Shown piece after piece: positions 27,397 through 35,531 of a DNA stretch of 64,000 nt. Position 1 is the first letter of the stretch; the number at the start of each line of letters is the position of its first letter. Below the pieces are notes generated by a model. It was not told the origin of the DNA. It searched no databases and saw only the letters and a list, made by a program, of their open reading frames with translations. This DNA is from a virus. A program made the position numbers and the translations under genes. The stretch spans positions 248,001 through 312,000 of the IMG/VR virus record IMGVR_UViG_3300034358_000008; one strand, written 5' to 3'.

Positions 27397-27885
27397 ATGA
27401 ATCTGATTCAACGTATCATCGTCTGGTTGGCAACTCGGTTCCTGACCAATGGCTCTGTTGTGGACCTTTTCATTGAAAAGATTCTGGCCAAAGAAGACGC
27501 TACACATACCTTGCGCACGTTGTTCAATCGTCACAACAACACTGTGCCTGGTGATAAGAAGAACCTGAACTTCATCGCCGTGAATCATCTGTACAATATC
27601 TTCGGTACACATGAACTGGCTAAGTTACTGTTCTTCAAATCGATCAAAGAACAACGTGTCCGTTGCGCAGATGCTGCCTGTGATGAAAGTGAGTTGGATG
27701 AACTACTTGTCAAACTGCGTGACAACATTGCAACTAACCCAATGAAACGACTGTCGACCTTTAAGCAGATCCTACGAACTGCTTTGCCCCTGACAGGTGA
27801 AGAGGAGATCGCTATCCTCGCTCAGATCGCCATGTCTACCAGTCACACCCTCGTCGCCAACGCCCAATTCCTGAAAGAGATCTAA
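27397..27885 (+). CDS. Hypothetical protein, paralog of the next gene
   Basis: 162 residues from the ATG at 27397, preceded by GTGGAG; a GTG at 27385 is an alternative. Almost entirely helical. The N terminus (LIQRIIVWLATRFLTNGSVVDLF) parallels that of the following protein (AIKSVVKFLADRFLTKDDLLPDL), and both end with a Leu/Ala-rich helix, so the two arose by duplication. Possibly virion-associated given the neighbours. Function unknown. Confidence 0.7.
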   Translation: MNLIQRIIVWLATRFLTNGSVVDLFIEKILAKEDATHTLRTLFNRHNNTVPGDKKNLNFIAVNHLYNIFGTHELAKLLFFKSIKEQRVRCADAACDESELDELLVKLRDNIATNPMKRLSTFKQILRTALPLTGEEEIAILAQIAMSTSHTLVANAQFLKEI

Positions 27886-27887
27886 TC

Positions 27888-28415
27888 ATGTCTGCTATTA
27901 AATCCGTTGTAAAGTTCCTCGCTGATCGTTTCCTGACTAAGGACGATCTGCTGCCTGACCTGCTGGCTCAACAAGACATCACTGAACGTGCTAATAGTGC
28001 AATCGGTTTCTTCAAGCGCGAAGCTGCTCTGCTGGTTCCAGGGGGTAAGGTTTACGCTGATGCAGTGAAGGCTGCTGAAGACCTGTTGGTTACTCACTAT
28101 CGTGCTTCCAGCTTCGTACAACTGTGCCGTAGCCAAGTACGTAAGAATGCTAAGCCTGAGTACTACACGATCGCTACTATCGGCCAGATCATCGAAGCTC
28201 ATAAAGCTGATCATCGTGAAGATGACGTTGCTCCAGTGGTTGGTGGTGAAGCTGCTGCTCTGTTGGCTACCATCAATGATGCTCTGGGTGCAGCCAAGTC
28301 TGAGACTAACTTCATCAAGCGTCGTTCGATCGTTCGCAAAGCTATCGTCGCTACTCTGCCTGGCATTAGTAGTGATCGTGCTGCTGCGCTGACCGAGTTG
28401 ACTCTGCTGGTATAA
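27888..28415 (+). CDS. Hypothetical protein, paralog of the previous gene
   Basis: 175 residues, starting 3 nt after the previous stop. Helical, Ala-rich and strongly codon-biased (GCT, CTG), suggesting high expression. It shares the N-terminal WLA/FLA-x-RFLT signature with the protein upstream and ends before a UUCG terminator. Function unknown. Confidence 0.7.
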   Translation: MSAIKSVVKFLADRFLTKDDLLPDLLAQQDITERANSAIGFFKREAALLVPGGKVYADAVKAAEDLLVTHYRASSFVQLCRSQVRKNAKPEYYTIATIGQIIEAHKADHREDDVAPVVGGEAAALLATINDALGAAKSETNFIKRRSIVRKAIVATLPGISSDRAAALTELTLLV

Positions 28416-28422
28416 GAATTCT

Positions 28423-28446
28423 GTCCTCCTTCGGGAGGACTTTATT
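28423..28446 (+). terminator. Rho-independent terminator
   Basis: GTCCTCC-TTCG-GGAGGAC (7-bp stem) followed by TTTATT. Confidence 0.85.
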
Positions 28447-28486
28447 CCCAGTTATGTTATGTAATCCATTAACCAAGGAACTCCCA

Positions 28487-29095
28487 ATGAGTCTTTCTCA
28501 AACTATGGCTTGGGCACATGGCCTCGAGTCTGAATCCGATGGCACTGCTCGTGAAGTAGACGTCAAGACAGTTAAGTCCTCTATCGATATCGACGATGTT
28601 GATTCGACGGACATCAAAGACAGCGATACTGAAACCAAGAATCTCACCGATGGTGGGGATGAAGTTAATGCCGATACCAATCACGACATCGTAGGTTCTA
28701 TCGAAGACCACGAAGCGGGTATTGCATCGGGTGATGCTGGCGGTAAGATCATCGAAGCCTTTGCTATCGATCCTAAATCGAATGCTCCTAAGCGTTTCGT
28801 GATCAGTGGCTTTGATGCCCAGTCTAACGATGCTGCTGAAGCTGGCGACAACCTGAATGCATGTGTGATCTTGCTGCAAAGCGGTCCACTGGGCGAAGTA
28901 GGTGTCAACGGTATCACTGCTGAAGATCTGCTTAAGGTGGTAGAAGAAACTTACGTCTGCTTCCAAGAAGGCCAGTTTGCTTGTGGAGAGAACGAAGAAG
29001 TTCTACAACACATTCGTGCTGCACAAGCTGCTATTGCTAAACGTTTCCAACGGCGTGCTGCTGAAGGTACCGAAGGCACCATGCAAGGTAACTGA
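28487..29095 (+). CDS. Hypothetical acidic protein (possible head-associated)
   Basis: 202 residues from the ATG at 28487, which has AAGGAACTCCC upstream; an earlier in-frame ATG is poorly placed. Residues about 10-85 are highly acidic, Asp/Thr/Ser/Val-rich and probably disordered. The remainder is a small alpha/beta domain with a Cys pair and a C-terminal Arg-rich helix. Single-gene unit between two UUCG terminators next to structural genes, which hints at an abundant virion or head-core protein; this is inference. Confidence 0.65.
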   Translation: MSLSQTMAWAHGLESESDGTAREVDVKTVKSSIDIDDVDSTDIKDSDTETKNLTDGGDEVNADTNHDIVGSIEDHEAGIASGDAGGKIIEAFAIDPKSNAPKRFVISGFDAQSNDAAEAGDNLNACVILLQSGPLGEVGVNGITAEDLLKVVEETYVCFQEGQFACGENEEVLQHIRAAQAAIAKRFQRRAAEGTEGTMQGN

Positions 29096-29101
29096 CATAC
29101 G

Positions 29102-29124
29102 GCCTCCCTTCGGGGAGGCTTTAT
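29102..29124 (+). terminator. Rho-independent terminator
   Basis: GCCTCCC-TTCG-GGGAGGC (7-bp stem) followed by TTTATG. Confidence 0.85.
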
Positions 29125-29129
29125 GACGG

Positions 29130-29159
29130 CAATAGAAAAATCTTCAGATTTATATCATA
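29130..29159 (+). promoter_or_regulatory. Phage promoter-like element, copy A of an exact 30-nt repeat
   Basis: Thirty bases identical to 46594-46623, ending in TATATCAT (29151-29158). Located after a terminator and 34 nt before the inferred start of the 109-aa gene, the same distance as at the other copy. This positional conservation is the main evidence that it is a promoter. Confidence 0.65.
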
Positions 29160-29192
29160 GCCATGTATCTGAAACCAATAACAGGTGAAATG

Positions 29193-29522
29193 ATGTCAAG
29201 AGAATTGATTGGTGGATCTGATGGTGCAATGTCGACACTCATCATCGACCCCAGCTATGTAAGTTGTATTGATAAACCTCCTTCATTGGAGTCACATCAA
29301 CGTCGACGTGATGAAGAAGACGAAGCGCATGATGCTCGTCTGAATACACTTCGGGCTGAGATGGCCACGCGTAGTGCTAACGACGCTGTAGAAACATTAC
29401 AGCGCTATGCAGCTGAGTTGGAACCATTCGGTACCCGTACTAAACCTGCGAGCTGGTTCCGTCGTAAGTACATCCGTTGGACTTATAAACTGCACGAGAT
29501 CATCAAGATCATTCGGGAGTAG
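29193..29522 (+). CDS. Hypothetical protein
   Basis: 109 residues from the ATG at 29193, placed 4-5 nt after AGGTGA; ATGs at 29163 and 29190 are alternatives. First gene behind a putative phage promoter. Charged, Arg/Glu-rich helical protein (RRRDEEDEAHDARL) with a basic C-terminal end. No family recognised. Confidence 0.65.
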   Translation: MSRELIGGSDGAMSTLIIDPSYVSCIDKPPSLESHQRRRDEEDEAHDARLNTLRAEMATRSANDAVETLQRYAAELEPFGTRTKPASWFRRKYIRWTYKLHEIIKIIRE

Positions 29523-29524
29523 TA

Positions 29525-29944
29525 ATGGATCAGAATTCGGTAGAATACCAAGAACGTCGAGAAAGTTTCCTCAATGGGCAGGAACGTTTGTTTGATCTGG
29601 TAAATGATCGACAAGGTGGCGTACTCAAGAAAGACCTCGGTGATGAGATCTACAAACTCTATACCACCGAAGGTCTGACAACCGTACAAGTAGCTGAACG
29701 TGTGGACTGTTGGGTTGAAGAAGGTCGTCCGGTAGTTGTACGTACACCAGAAGAGCAAGTAGACGAAGCACTTGACCGCGCGTTCTCTCTATCAGGCTTC
29801 GATGGTTCATGGCATAAAGAATACGCAATCGATCAAATGGTCCGTGCACTCACTGGTCCGAAGTATCGTGAATGGGTTGCCAAGTTCGAAGACGGTGAAG
29901 ACGGCCCACAAACGTACAGCTGGGAAACAGGTACACCGCCATGA
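29525..29944 (+). CDS. Hypothetical protein
   Basis: 139 residues, 2 nt after the previous stop. Acidic, with a possible helix-turn-helix-like segment at about 40-65 (KLYTTEGLTTVQVAERVDCWV). It overlaps the next gene by 4 nt (ATGA), so translation is coupled. Function unknown. Confidence 0.7.
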   Translation: MDQNSVEYQERRESFLNGQERLFDLVNDRQGGVLKKDLGDEIYKLYTTEGLTTVQVAERVDCWVEEGRPVVVRTPEEQVDEALDRAFSLSGFDGSWHKEYAIDQMVRALTGPKYREWVAKFEDGEDGPQTYSWETGTPP

Positions 29945-30126
29945 GTTACTACCATCATCTATTCATAGTTTACGTTGACGCGGTTGTCTCGAGTTGTGAT
30001 ACCTTAGGGTTGTCTAATGACGAATCCCTTAAGCGTTCGCAGTGCTGCTGGGATCTGCAACAACGTATTCGTAAAGGCGGTACTATCGTTCGAATCACGG
30101 TGAATCCAATTGGTCGAATTGTGTAA
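29941..30126 (+). CDS. Small hypothetical protein
   Basis: 61 residues with an ATGA overlap with the upstream gene. Starts with a Tyr/His-rich hydrophobic strand, contains a CC pair in the middle and ends basic. It overlaps the next frame. Function unknown. Confidence 0.6.
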   Translation: MSYYHHLFIVYVDAVVSSCDTLGLSNDESLKRSQCCWDLQQRIRKGGTIVRITVNPIGRIV

Positions 30127-30424
30127 ACGTCCTATCCGTCGTAGTTCAGTGGTTGCCTATAAAGAAGGTGGTCATTTATTCTACGGGCGGGTTATCCGAG
30201 TTTTACCTAACGGTGATATCTTCTGGTTGTGCTGTGGACTTCATTTCCATATCACTCCAGTAGCCGACTTGCATCACTTGTCTTACAAAGGTCGCTACAA
30301 CTGGAAGAAACATTGGATTCCAATGACTAGCCTTAGGAGTCTTAAACTTCAGGCCACGCGGTACCATTATGAGTACGCTCATAACACGCCGCTCGACTAT
30401 CACCACATTCGGAGAAAGCTATGA
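30110..30424 (+). CDS. Small hypothetical basic protein (non-ATG start)
   Basis: Up to 104 residues. There is no ATG; TTG at 30110 or TTG at 30119 are the possible starts, both overlapping the preceding gene. Basic, beta-rich N-terminal half (VVAYKEGGHLFYGRVIRVL) and His/Tyr/Arg-rich C-terminal half. Ends with an ATGA overlap into the next gene. Start uncertain, function unknown. Confidence 0.55.
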   Translation: MVELCKRPIRRSSVVAYKEGGHLFYGRVIRVLPNGDIFWLCCGLHFHITPVADLHHLSYKGRYNWKKHWIPMTSLRSLKLQATRYHYEYAHNTPLDYHHIRRKL

Positions 30425-30924
30425 ATATCTGTCCTACTGGTTACTGTGGTTATCCATGCATGTGTGCATCGTCTTACAACCATGTAAATGCCACAGACAC
30501 CAAAGAACTAATTGGTATCTTGAAGAAGCGTCTTACCACAATTGCTGAAGGCGTAGCTAGTAAAGATACCGGCGAAGCGATGGTCGAGTTTGCAACCAAG
30601 ACCGCTGTGATCAAAGTGATCCGTTGTGATAATGCGGTTCATCAAACAAACATCGAGTTGCACAAGTTTACCCCTAACTTGAATCCTGAGGGAATCAATG
30701 CCCTTAGTGGAATGTGTTCGATCCTAAAGGTTGGCGATACATTCAAATCTAAGGAAGGGTACGATCCAGATGCTACAGGTTGGATCAGTTACGAGATCGT
30801 CAACTATAAAGGTGAGATCTCTGTTCAGGTGGTCACTAAGTCTACAGCCTATCCCGATATGACCGCGTACATCGGCTTCGAAGATGGTCTAACCTATTAC
30901 CCAAAGGATGCACTCCCAGCATGA
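30421..30924 (+). CDS. Hypothetical protein with Cys-rich N terminus
   Basis: 167 residues. The N terminus has four Cys in the first 16 residues (CPTGYCGYPCMC), possibly a small metal site, followed by an alpha/beta domain. ATGA overlaps at both ends place it in a coupled operon. No family recognised. Confidence 0.7.
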   Translation: MNICPTGYCGYPCMCASSYNHVNATDTKELIGILKKRLTTIAEGVASKDTGEAMVEFATKTAVIKVIRCDNAVHQTNIELHKFTPNLNPEGINALSGMCSILKVGDTFKSKEGYDPDATGWISYEIVNYKGEISVQVVTKSTAYPDMTAYIGFEDGLTYYPKDALPA

Positions 30925-31586
30925 ACGATATCCAAGAGATTGTAAAAGGCGCCGTTAACAATGCGGTAATGGAAGGTCTGGTTAAGCTGGTACTTAACCC
31001 ATACTTCCTGAAGATCCTCCAAGCCAGTGAGTTCAGCGCGTTGATTGATAACGTGTCGAAAGAATCGCAGGAACGAGAATTGCAATGGTTCCTCGACAAA
31101 GAGAGCGGGCCACGTCAGACAGCCGAAGAACAAGCTGCTGCTTTGCGTAGCCAGTTCGGTGAAGACGGTATGAAAGCTGTAGGTGGTCTACTGACTGGTT
31201 ATCATGAACCAATGATTCCTGAGGCTGTGGTACCGTTTAAGGTCGGCCAGAAAGTTGTGATCGAAGAACCGATTCCTAAGTTCGACCGTTACAACTTCCC
31301 ACTGCGTTCTGCTGGTTATGGTATCTGGGAAATCGGATTGAATAATCCACGGGTACGTGAAGCTGCTAATTTGTCGACTCGTGAGTTCTTCCGGGAGCAG
31401 GGTGCGATCAGTGGCTACGATGTTACTGATACAGTCATGTATTACGTATCGGACTTCGAACCATCGTCTTTTGTACATGTGCACAACGTGAGCCAAGGTA
31501 AGAACTTCCGTCTTGGCACCACCCTCGAGCAGTTCAATCAGTGGTTCAAGGCTACCTCCACTAAACTTGCTATTCTCGCTGACTGA
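30921..31586 (+). CDS. Hypothetical protein
   Basis: 221 residues. N-terminal helix with hydrophobic face (IVKGAVNNAVMEGLVKLVL), an acidic linker, then a beta-rich C-terminal domain beginning near residue 105 with KVGQKVVIEEP, which looks like a small barrel. Possibly a nucleic-acid or protein-binding module; not assigned. Last gene of a coupled run. Confidence 0.65.
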   Translation: MNDIQEIVKGAVNNAVMEGLVKLVLNPYFLKILQASEFSALIDNVSKESQERELQWFLDKESGPRQTAEEQAAALRSQFGEDGMKAVGGLLTGYHEPMIPEAVVPFKVGQKVVIEEPIPKFDRYNFPLRSAGYGIWEIGLNNPRVREAANLSTREFFREQGAISGYDVTDTVMYYVSDFEPSSFVHVHNVSQGKNFRLGTTLEQFNQWFKATSTKLAILAD

Positions 31587-31649
31587 TCCGCAATAAGTAA
31601 TACCCACAACTAATTCAAAACATCACTTTACGTAATAGGAAAATGTATC

Positions 31650-32072
31650 ATGGCTAAGACTACCAACACTGAACTGAAATCCCGCTCGTTCGCTACCGAC
31701 AACAACCTGGGTGAACACTACATCCTGAACGAAGCTAACAGTTTCGATGTTGCTGCTGATCTGTACAGCACCGTTGTACTGGAGAAGTGTGGTATCACTC
31801 TGGACCAACTGAAGAAGAAACAAAAGCTGGATGGTGAGTTCGCCAGTGCTTCTGTTCTCCTCGGTGGTGAAGCAGCTGATGCACGCTTCAAAGAAAACGC
31901 TGAGCTGTCTGAGATCTCTCTGAGTATCCCTATGGGTGGTTCGCAAACTCTGTCGGCTGTGTTCACCCGTGGTCAAGCGACTGTGGTTGCAATGAACACC
32001 AAGATCGAAACCGCTGAGATGAAACGCGTACTGGGTCACCTCGATGGTTTGTTCGCTGAAGTAGCGAGCTAA
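31650..32072 (+). CDS. Hypothetical conserved-looking protein
   Basis: 140 residues with AGGA about 9 nt before the ATG. Strong codon bias suggests good expression. Alpha/beta, with a Ser/Ala/Gly-rich middle and the strand SQTLSAVFTRG. Its stop codon overlaps the next start (TAATG). Function unknown. Confidence 0.7.
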   Translation: MAKTTNTELKSRSFATDNNLGEHYILNEANSFDVAADLYSTVVLEKCGITLDQLKKKQKLDGEFASASVLLGGEAADARFKENAELSEISLSIPMGGSQTLSAVFTRGQATVVAMNTKIETAEMKRVLGHLDGLFAEVAS

Positions 32073-32377
32073 TGTCTAGCCGCAGCTGTTTTACAAATCG
32101 GGTAAGTGACGCTGTAAAGGATAAGCTTGCTAAAGAAGCTACCCAGATTACAGCTAAACGCATGACCGATTACACAGCTGGCCTTAAGGATGGGGTAGAT
32201 CTCATCCTTAAGCTTACATCCAGTGCCAACTACGAAGACGGGGGCTTTAAGATCTTCCAAGTTGACATGATTCCAGTTGTGCACACCGAACCCGTTCAAA
32301 TGTTTAATCACGACCGTCCGTTAGGTTCACCCTGTGTGACTTTAATGGATGAGTTATGGAATAAGGTGAGTTCATGA
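32072..32377 (+). CDS. Hypothetical protein
   Basis: 101 residues, start overlapping the previous stop by one base. Basic helical N-terminal half (KDKLAKEATQITAKRM) and a beta-like C-terminal half. ATGA overlap with the next gene. No family recognised. Confidence 0.65.
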   Translation: MSSRSCFTNRVSDAVKDKLAKEATQITAKRMTDYTAGLKDGVDLILKLTSSANYEDGGFKIFQVDMIPVVHTEPVQMFNHDRPLGSPCVTLMDELWNKVSS

Positions 32378-32730
32378 TTCCTGCTCCACAAATGTCGGTT
32401 GAAGATCTCCGGCAACGTGTTAAAGAAGCTGCTGACTTGATTAACGAACCAAACTTCAAAGAACAGTTTGATCGTTATATTTTTCTGCGTCGATGGCTTA
32501 TCCGTTTCGCTAAGGATATAAGTCAGGCGGAAGAACATCGTATCGATGCCTTTATGTGTTCCGATGCATTGAAGTTTGCGATGAACGTTACTACCGGTGC
32601 AATGCTGAAGATGGCGAAGATGTTTGAATATAAGGAATCCGCACTATACGGAAAGCCTGTCGCTAATAATCCACCTGTCCGCCATTACTTTGCTCAGAAT
32701 CTCCTGACTTCCGCATGTCGAGTTAATTGA
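32374..32730 (+). CDS. Hypothetical helical protein
   Basis: 118 residues, translationally coupled to its neighbours. Predominantly helical with charged amphipathic segments and no recognised motif. Confidence 0.65.
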   Translation: MIPAPQMSVEDLRQRVKEAADLINEPNFKEQFDRYIFLRRWLIRFAKDISQAEEHRIDAFMCSDALKFAMNVTTGAMLKMAKMFEYKESALYGKPVANNPPVRHYFAQNLLTSACRVN

Positions 32731-32731
32731 C

Positions 32732-33091
32732 ATGGGACTAGACTTAGATTTCTCACGCATTAAAAGAAAGACCGGTGAAGCCCTGTTGGATGAACGTGGT
32801 CAGATTGATTACTACGATGGTTCAGCGGCAGAGGAAGAGTTGCTCTACTACCGTAAGAACTGGTCAGTAATGGAGGCGTTGAATGAGATGTTTGAATATC
32901 CACCTCAGACAACGTATATCCCATTAACCAAATTGCAAGCGCATCATCTGTGGTACATGGTTCAACAGCGACGAGATAAGTCATGTGCTGTGACCAGGAA
33001 GAAGGGAGCTAAGTTCATTCAAGAGTTCGGTAATCTACTGAAAACTTTTGACTGGGATAACTATCTGCTGACTTTCAACTGGATCTCGTGA
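32732..33091 (+). CDS. Hypothetical protein
   Basis: 119 residues, 1 nt after the preceding stop. Tyr/Trp-rich, with a basic patch (QQRRDKSCAVTRKKGAKF) in the C-terminal half. End of a transcription unit, followed by a hairpin. Function unknown. Confidence 0.65.
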   Translation: MGLDLDFSRIKRKTGEALLDERGQIDYYDGSAAEEELLYYRKNWSVMEALNEMFEYPPQTTYIPLTKLQAHHLWYMVQQRRDKSCAVTRKKGAKFIQEFGNLLKTFDWDNYLLTFNWIS

Positions 33092-33113
33092 TTCTTTACT
33101 GATCATTGGTATA

Positions 33114-33160
33114 CTGTAGGAGTTCCACACGGGCTCCTACAGATTACTTTTAATTTTTTG
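33114..33160 (+). terminator. Terminator hairpin upstream of thymidylate kinase
   Basis: CTGTAGGAG and CTCCTACAG form a perfect 9-bp stem (33114-33142) with an 11-nt loop, followed by a T-rich stretch (CTTTTAATTTTTTG). It could also act as an attenuator for the kinase gene. Confidence 0.7.
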
Positions 33161-33179
33161 TTATCGATAGGAACTTGCA

Positions 33180-34238
33180 ATGTCGAACAAACGTACTTTC
33201 GTTGTAGTTGATGGTCCAGACTTCTCCGGTAAATCTACCCTCATGAAAGCTTTCCTCGCTCGGATCGAGCAGGAACAAATCCCATTCGTGGCTATCCGTG
33301 AACCGGGTAGTGTTGATGGTGCTCCATCTCTGGCTGAAGAAGTTCGTGCTACCCTGATCGCTAAGCGTGATGAAGTAGTGCATCCTGAAACTGACGTACT
33401 GCTGCATATGGGTTACCGTATCCAGAACGTCAAGAACGTAATCAAGCCTGCTCTGGATGAAGGTAAGTGGGTCGTATCCGATCGCTTCATCTTCTCGACG
33501 TGGTGTCTGAACGTTCAAGCTAACCTGCCAACTCATCCACATCTGGTTGAGATGTTCTACGGTCTGATGCCGTACGTACTGAAAGGTATTCCTGAGCCAC
33601 TGACTTTCATTCTGGATACTCCTCGTGAGATCCGTGATGCTCGTGCAGCCTCTGACGAACGCAAGAAAGACCGTTACGAGTCTCAGGCTAAAGACGTACA
33701 CGATCGCATTGAAGCAGCCTACGATCAACTCCGTAGTGCTCCTAGCTGTGTGTTCCTCGACGGTACCAAGTCTACAGAAGAACTGGTTGAGCAAATGCTC
33801 GTAACCGTTAAGGCTTTCAGTGAAGAACTTCAGGACCAGCTGGAATCTGAACAGGCTCGGACAGAAGTCGTTGAAGAACGTAAGCTGACTGCTGATGAAC
33901 GCATGCAAGAAGTGCGTAATGAACTTGATGCAGACGAATCTTGGGATCTCGATACCAAGTGTCATGAATACGTACGTGATCACATCACAATCGTAGCTGA
34001 CCGTTTGTTCCCAGGTGCTGAAGGTGAAGAACTGGTCAAGTACACCAAGGATGCTGAAGAGTTTTCCTTCAAGGCTGCTAAAGCCGTGTTCTTGAAATCC
34101 GGTGAAGACCGTACCATTTTCCATCCATCCCGGATCGGACAGATTAACCAAAAGGTTCACTCTGTTCTTAACTTCAGCTTCATGAAGGAGCAGTGGAACG
34201 AACTCTTCGATCGCGAAGGGATCAAACCCGCTGAATAA
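33180..34238 (+). CDS. tmk: Thymidylate kinase-like protein with C-terminal extension
   Basis: 352 residues. N-terminal about 215 residues match thymidylate kinase (dTMP to dTDP): P-loop GPDFSGKST (12-20), REPG (40-43) and SDRF at about 100-103 (Asp-Arg). Typical Tmk is about 210 aa. Here a further about 140-aa acidic helical domain follows a Glu/Gln-rich linker (about 200-250) and has no match I recognise. It supports nucleotide supply for phage DNA synthesis, together with the dCTP deaminase at 60126. It lies behind a hairpin terminator in its own upstream region. AGGAACTTGCA precedes the ATG. Confidence 0.8.
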   Translation: MSNKRTFVVVDGPDFSGKSTLMKAFLARIEQEQIPFVAIREPGSVDGAPSLAEEVRATLIAKRDEVVHPETDVLLHMGYRIQNVKNVIKPALDEGKWVVSDRFIFSTWCLNVQANLPTHPHLVEMFYGLMPYVLKGIPEPLTFILDTPREIRDARAASDERKKDRYESQAKDVHDRIEAAYDQLRSAPSCVFLDGTKSTEELVEQMLVTVKAFSEELQDQLESEQARTEVVEERKLTADERMQEVRNELDADESWDLDTKCHEYVRDHITIVADRLFPGAEGEELVKYTKDAEEFSFKAAKAVFLKSGEDRTIFHPSRIGQINQKVHSVLNFSFMKEQWNELFDREGIKPAE

Positions 34239-34241
34239 ACA

Positions 34242-34442
34242 ATGCCCGTAGACATTCCAGGACCAGATCTTTGGAAGTACGAGGGTTGTGAATTCCACTC
34301 CGTAGTTGGTGGCATGTTGATGCGTGTAATCTTTAAATGCGCTGATTCGAAGAACGTTACTGTCTGTAACTACTACCACCGAAACAATACTTGCAAGATC
34401 AAACTCAAATCGTTTCTCGAAAGCTTTACTCTAATCAAATAA
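34242..34442 (+). CDS. Small hypothetical protein
   Basis: 66 residues starting 4 nt after the kinase stop. Beta-rich with several Cys and a Lys-rich C terminus. A short Tudor- or SH3-like barrel is possible but unproven. Function unknown. Confidence 0.6.
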   Translation: MPVDIPGPDLWKYEGCEFHSVVGGMLMRVIFKCADSKNVTVCNYYHRNNTCKIKLKSFLESFTLIK

Positions 34443-34456
34443 GGAATCTTTGTAGC

Positions 34457-34696
34457 ATGGCCGACATCCTCTCCCTCTCTAGCCCTAAATACATTCGTGC
34501 AAGCGAATTGGCTGACCTCGGGGACTACGTAAACCGTACTTTCATTATTCGTAAGAACGGCGCCGTCAACGCAGTAAAGTTGAATGAAGTAAAGAACAAC
34601 ACTGTGTATTTGGAATACACCACAGAACGTCAGGATAAGTTTAGTGTACCACTGAACAAGTTCCTTAAATTCTACGAACTCCCTCAGAAGGTTTAA
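34457..34696 (+). CDS. Small hypothetical protein
   Basis: 79 residues from the ATG at 34457 (AAGGAATC upstream). Beta-strand pattern (FIIRKNGAVNAVKL, NTVYLEYTTE, KFSVPLNKF) suggests a small barrel. No family recognised. Confidence 0.6.
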   Translation: MADILSLSSPKYIRASELADLGDYVNRTFIIRKNGAVNAVKLNEVKNNTVYLEYTTERQDKFSVPLNKFLKFYELPQKV

Positions 34697-34699
34697 GCC

Positions 34700-35020
34700 A
34701 TGATTCGTACCGCTGGTAACATCATCGCATTAACGTCGTTGTTGTCTGGTGTACATTGCTACTTCTTGCATCACGAACGTTCTAGCGAAGTTGTAATCAA
34801 AGCTGGTAACATCTTACTGGGCGAAGGCATTCAAATGACTTCGGATCGATGTGCTTACCGCCTGAATGTCTACTTAGAAGTCGATGAACTGGTTGTAAGT
34901 ACATGGCATGACGGTGCAATGATTAATCAACTCCGCATCGTAGGTGACACGGTTGAAGATCGGCGAGACCTGTTGGCTAAGGTTGTCAAGATTCTCATGG
35001 GTGAAACTGTTTTCGAGTAA
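34700..35020 (+). CDS. Hypothetical protein
   Basis: 106 residues, 4 nt after the previous stop. Alpha/beta with the C-terminal pattern DTVEDRRDLLAKVVKILMG. The general layout recalls the small array proteins at 4.6-5.6 kb, but similarity is only suggestive. Ends before a UUCG terminator. Confidence 0.65.
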   Translation: MIRTAGNIIALTSLLSGVHCYFLHHERSSEVVIKAGNILLGEGIQMTSDRCAYRLNVYLEVDELVVSTWHDGAMINQLRIVGDTVEDRRDLLAKVVKILMGETVFE

Positions 35021-35028
35021 ACATAAAC

Positions 35029-35056
35029 TCCCTACCTTCGGGTAGGGATTTATTTC
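35029..35056 (+). terminator. Rho-independent terminator
   Basis: TCCCTACC-TTCG-GGTAGGGA (8-bp stem) followed by TTTATTTC. Confidence 0.85.
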
Positions 35057-35066
35057 GTGAGGTTGT

Positions 35067-35315
35067 ATGATATCTGAAATCAAAGTGTGGATGCCTGAGA
35101 AGGGTTATAAGGATGCAGATCTAGGTGAATGTATCTTTGTGACTGACGACTTCGTCACGTTTGCAACGGACTATCCACCTGCTGCACTCCGATCACAACA
35201 GATGTGGAATAATGGTTGGGAGGTCTACGTTCAACCTGTGCTCTATACTTGGGTATCGGCGAATACGCCAAATAGGGGTTACGTTACCACTTACAAGCGG
35301 AGAACTCTAAAATGA
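35067..35315 (+). CDS. Small paralog family member A
   Basis: 82 residues. One of three related small proteins in this interval. Shared pattern: a strand with (D/N)FVT, a short helix, then (N/D/Q)GWE-(V/I/S)-Y, then a C-terminal strand TTYKRR/TTYKK/QTFKK. GTGAGG precedes the ATG. ATGA overlap with the next. Function unknown. Confidence 0.7.
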   Translation: MISEIKVWMPEKGYKDADLGECIFVTDDFVTFATDYPPAALRSQQMWNNGWEVYVQPVLYTWVSANTPNRGYVTTYKRRTLK

Positions 35316-35530
35316 GTTGGATTTATGAGAATGGCCAGTATCTAGGTAATGATGCTAAAATTGCGAGTATGGCGGATGGATTCGTAACGGTCGATAGTAT
35401 ATTCATTCCCGACGCTATTACGCTAGGCCTGTTCAAGCGTGATGGGTGGGAAATCTATAATGGTACTGTCCATAAAGATGAATCGCACGCAGTATTCAAA
35501 TATCGTACAACTTACAAAAAGGTGATCTGA
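35312..35530 (+). CDS. Small paralog family member B
   Basis: 72 residues. Shares DGFVT, DGWEIY and TTYKK blocks with the preceding protein and with the one at 35915. Coupled to member A by an ATGA overlap. Function unknown. Confidence 0.7.
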   Translation: MSWIYENGQYLGNDAKIASMADGFVTVDSIFIPDAITLGLFKRDGWEIYNGTVHKDESHAVFKYRTTYKKVI

Positions 35531-35531
35531 C

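Noticed and set aside
29130-29159. 30-nt repeat as a CRISPR repeat or attachment site
   Set aside because: Only two exact copies 17 kb apart, each at a fixed distance before a start codon, which fits a promoter; no spacer array or integrase.
33105-33120. TATACTGTAGG as a promoter for thymidylate kinase
   Set aside because: It overlaps the first arm of a perfect 9-bp terminator stem. Similar TATACTGTA strings elsewhere (about 60089) are too few to define a motif.
33150-34379. 409-codon minus-strand frame opposite the thymidylate kinase
   Set aside because: Antisense shadow: the plus strand has a clear kinase with motifs and ribosome-binding site, and the minus-strand product has the composition of a reversed coding strand.
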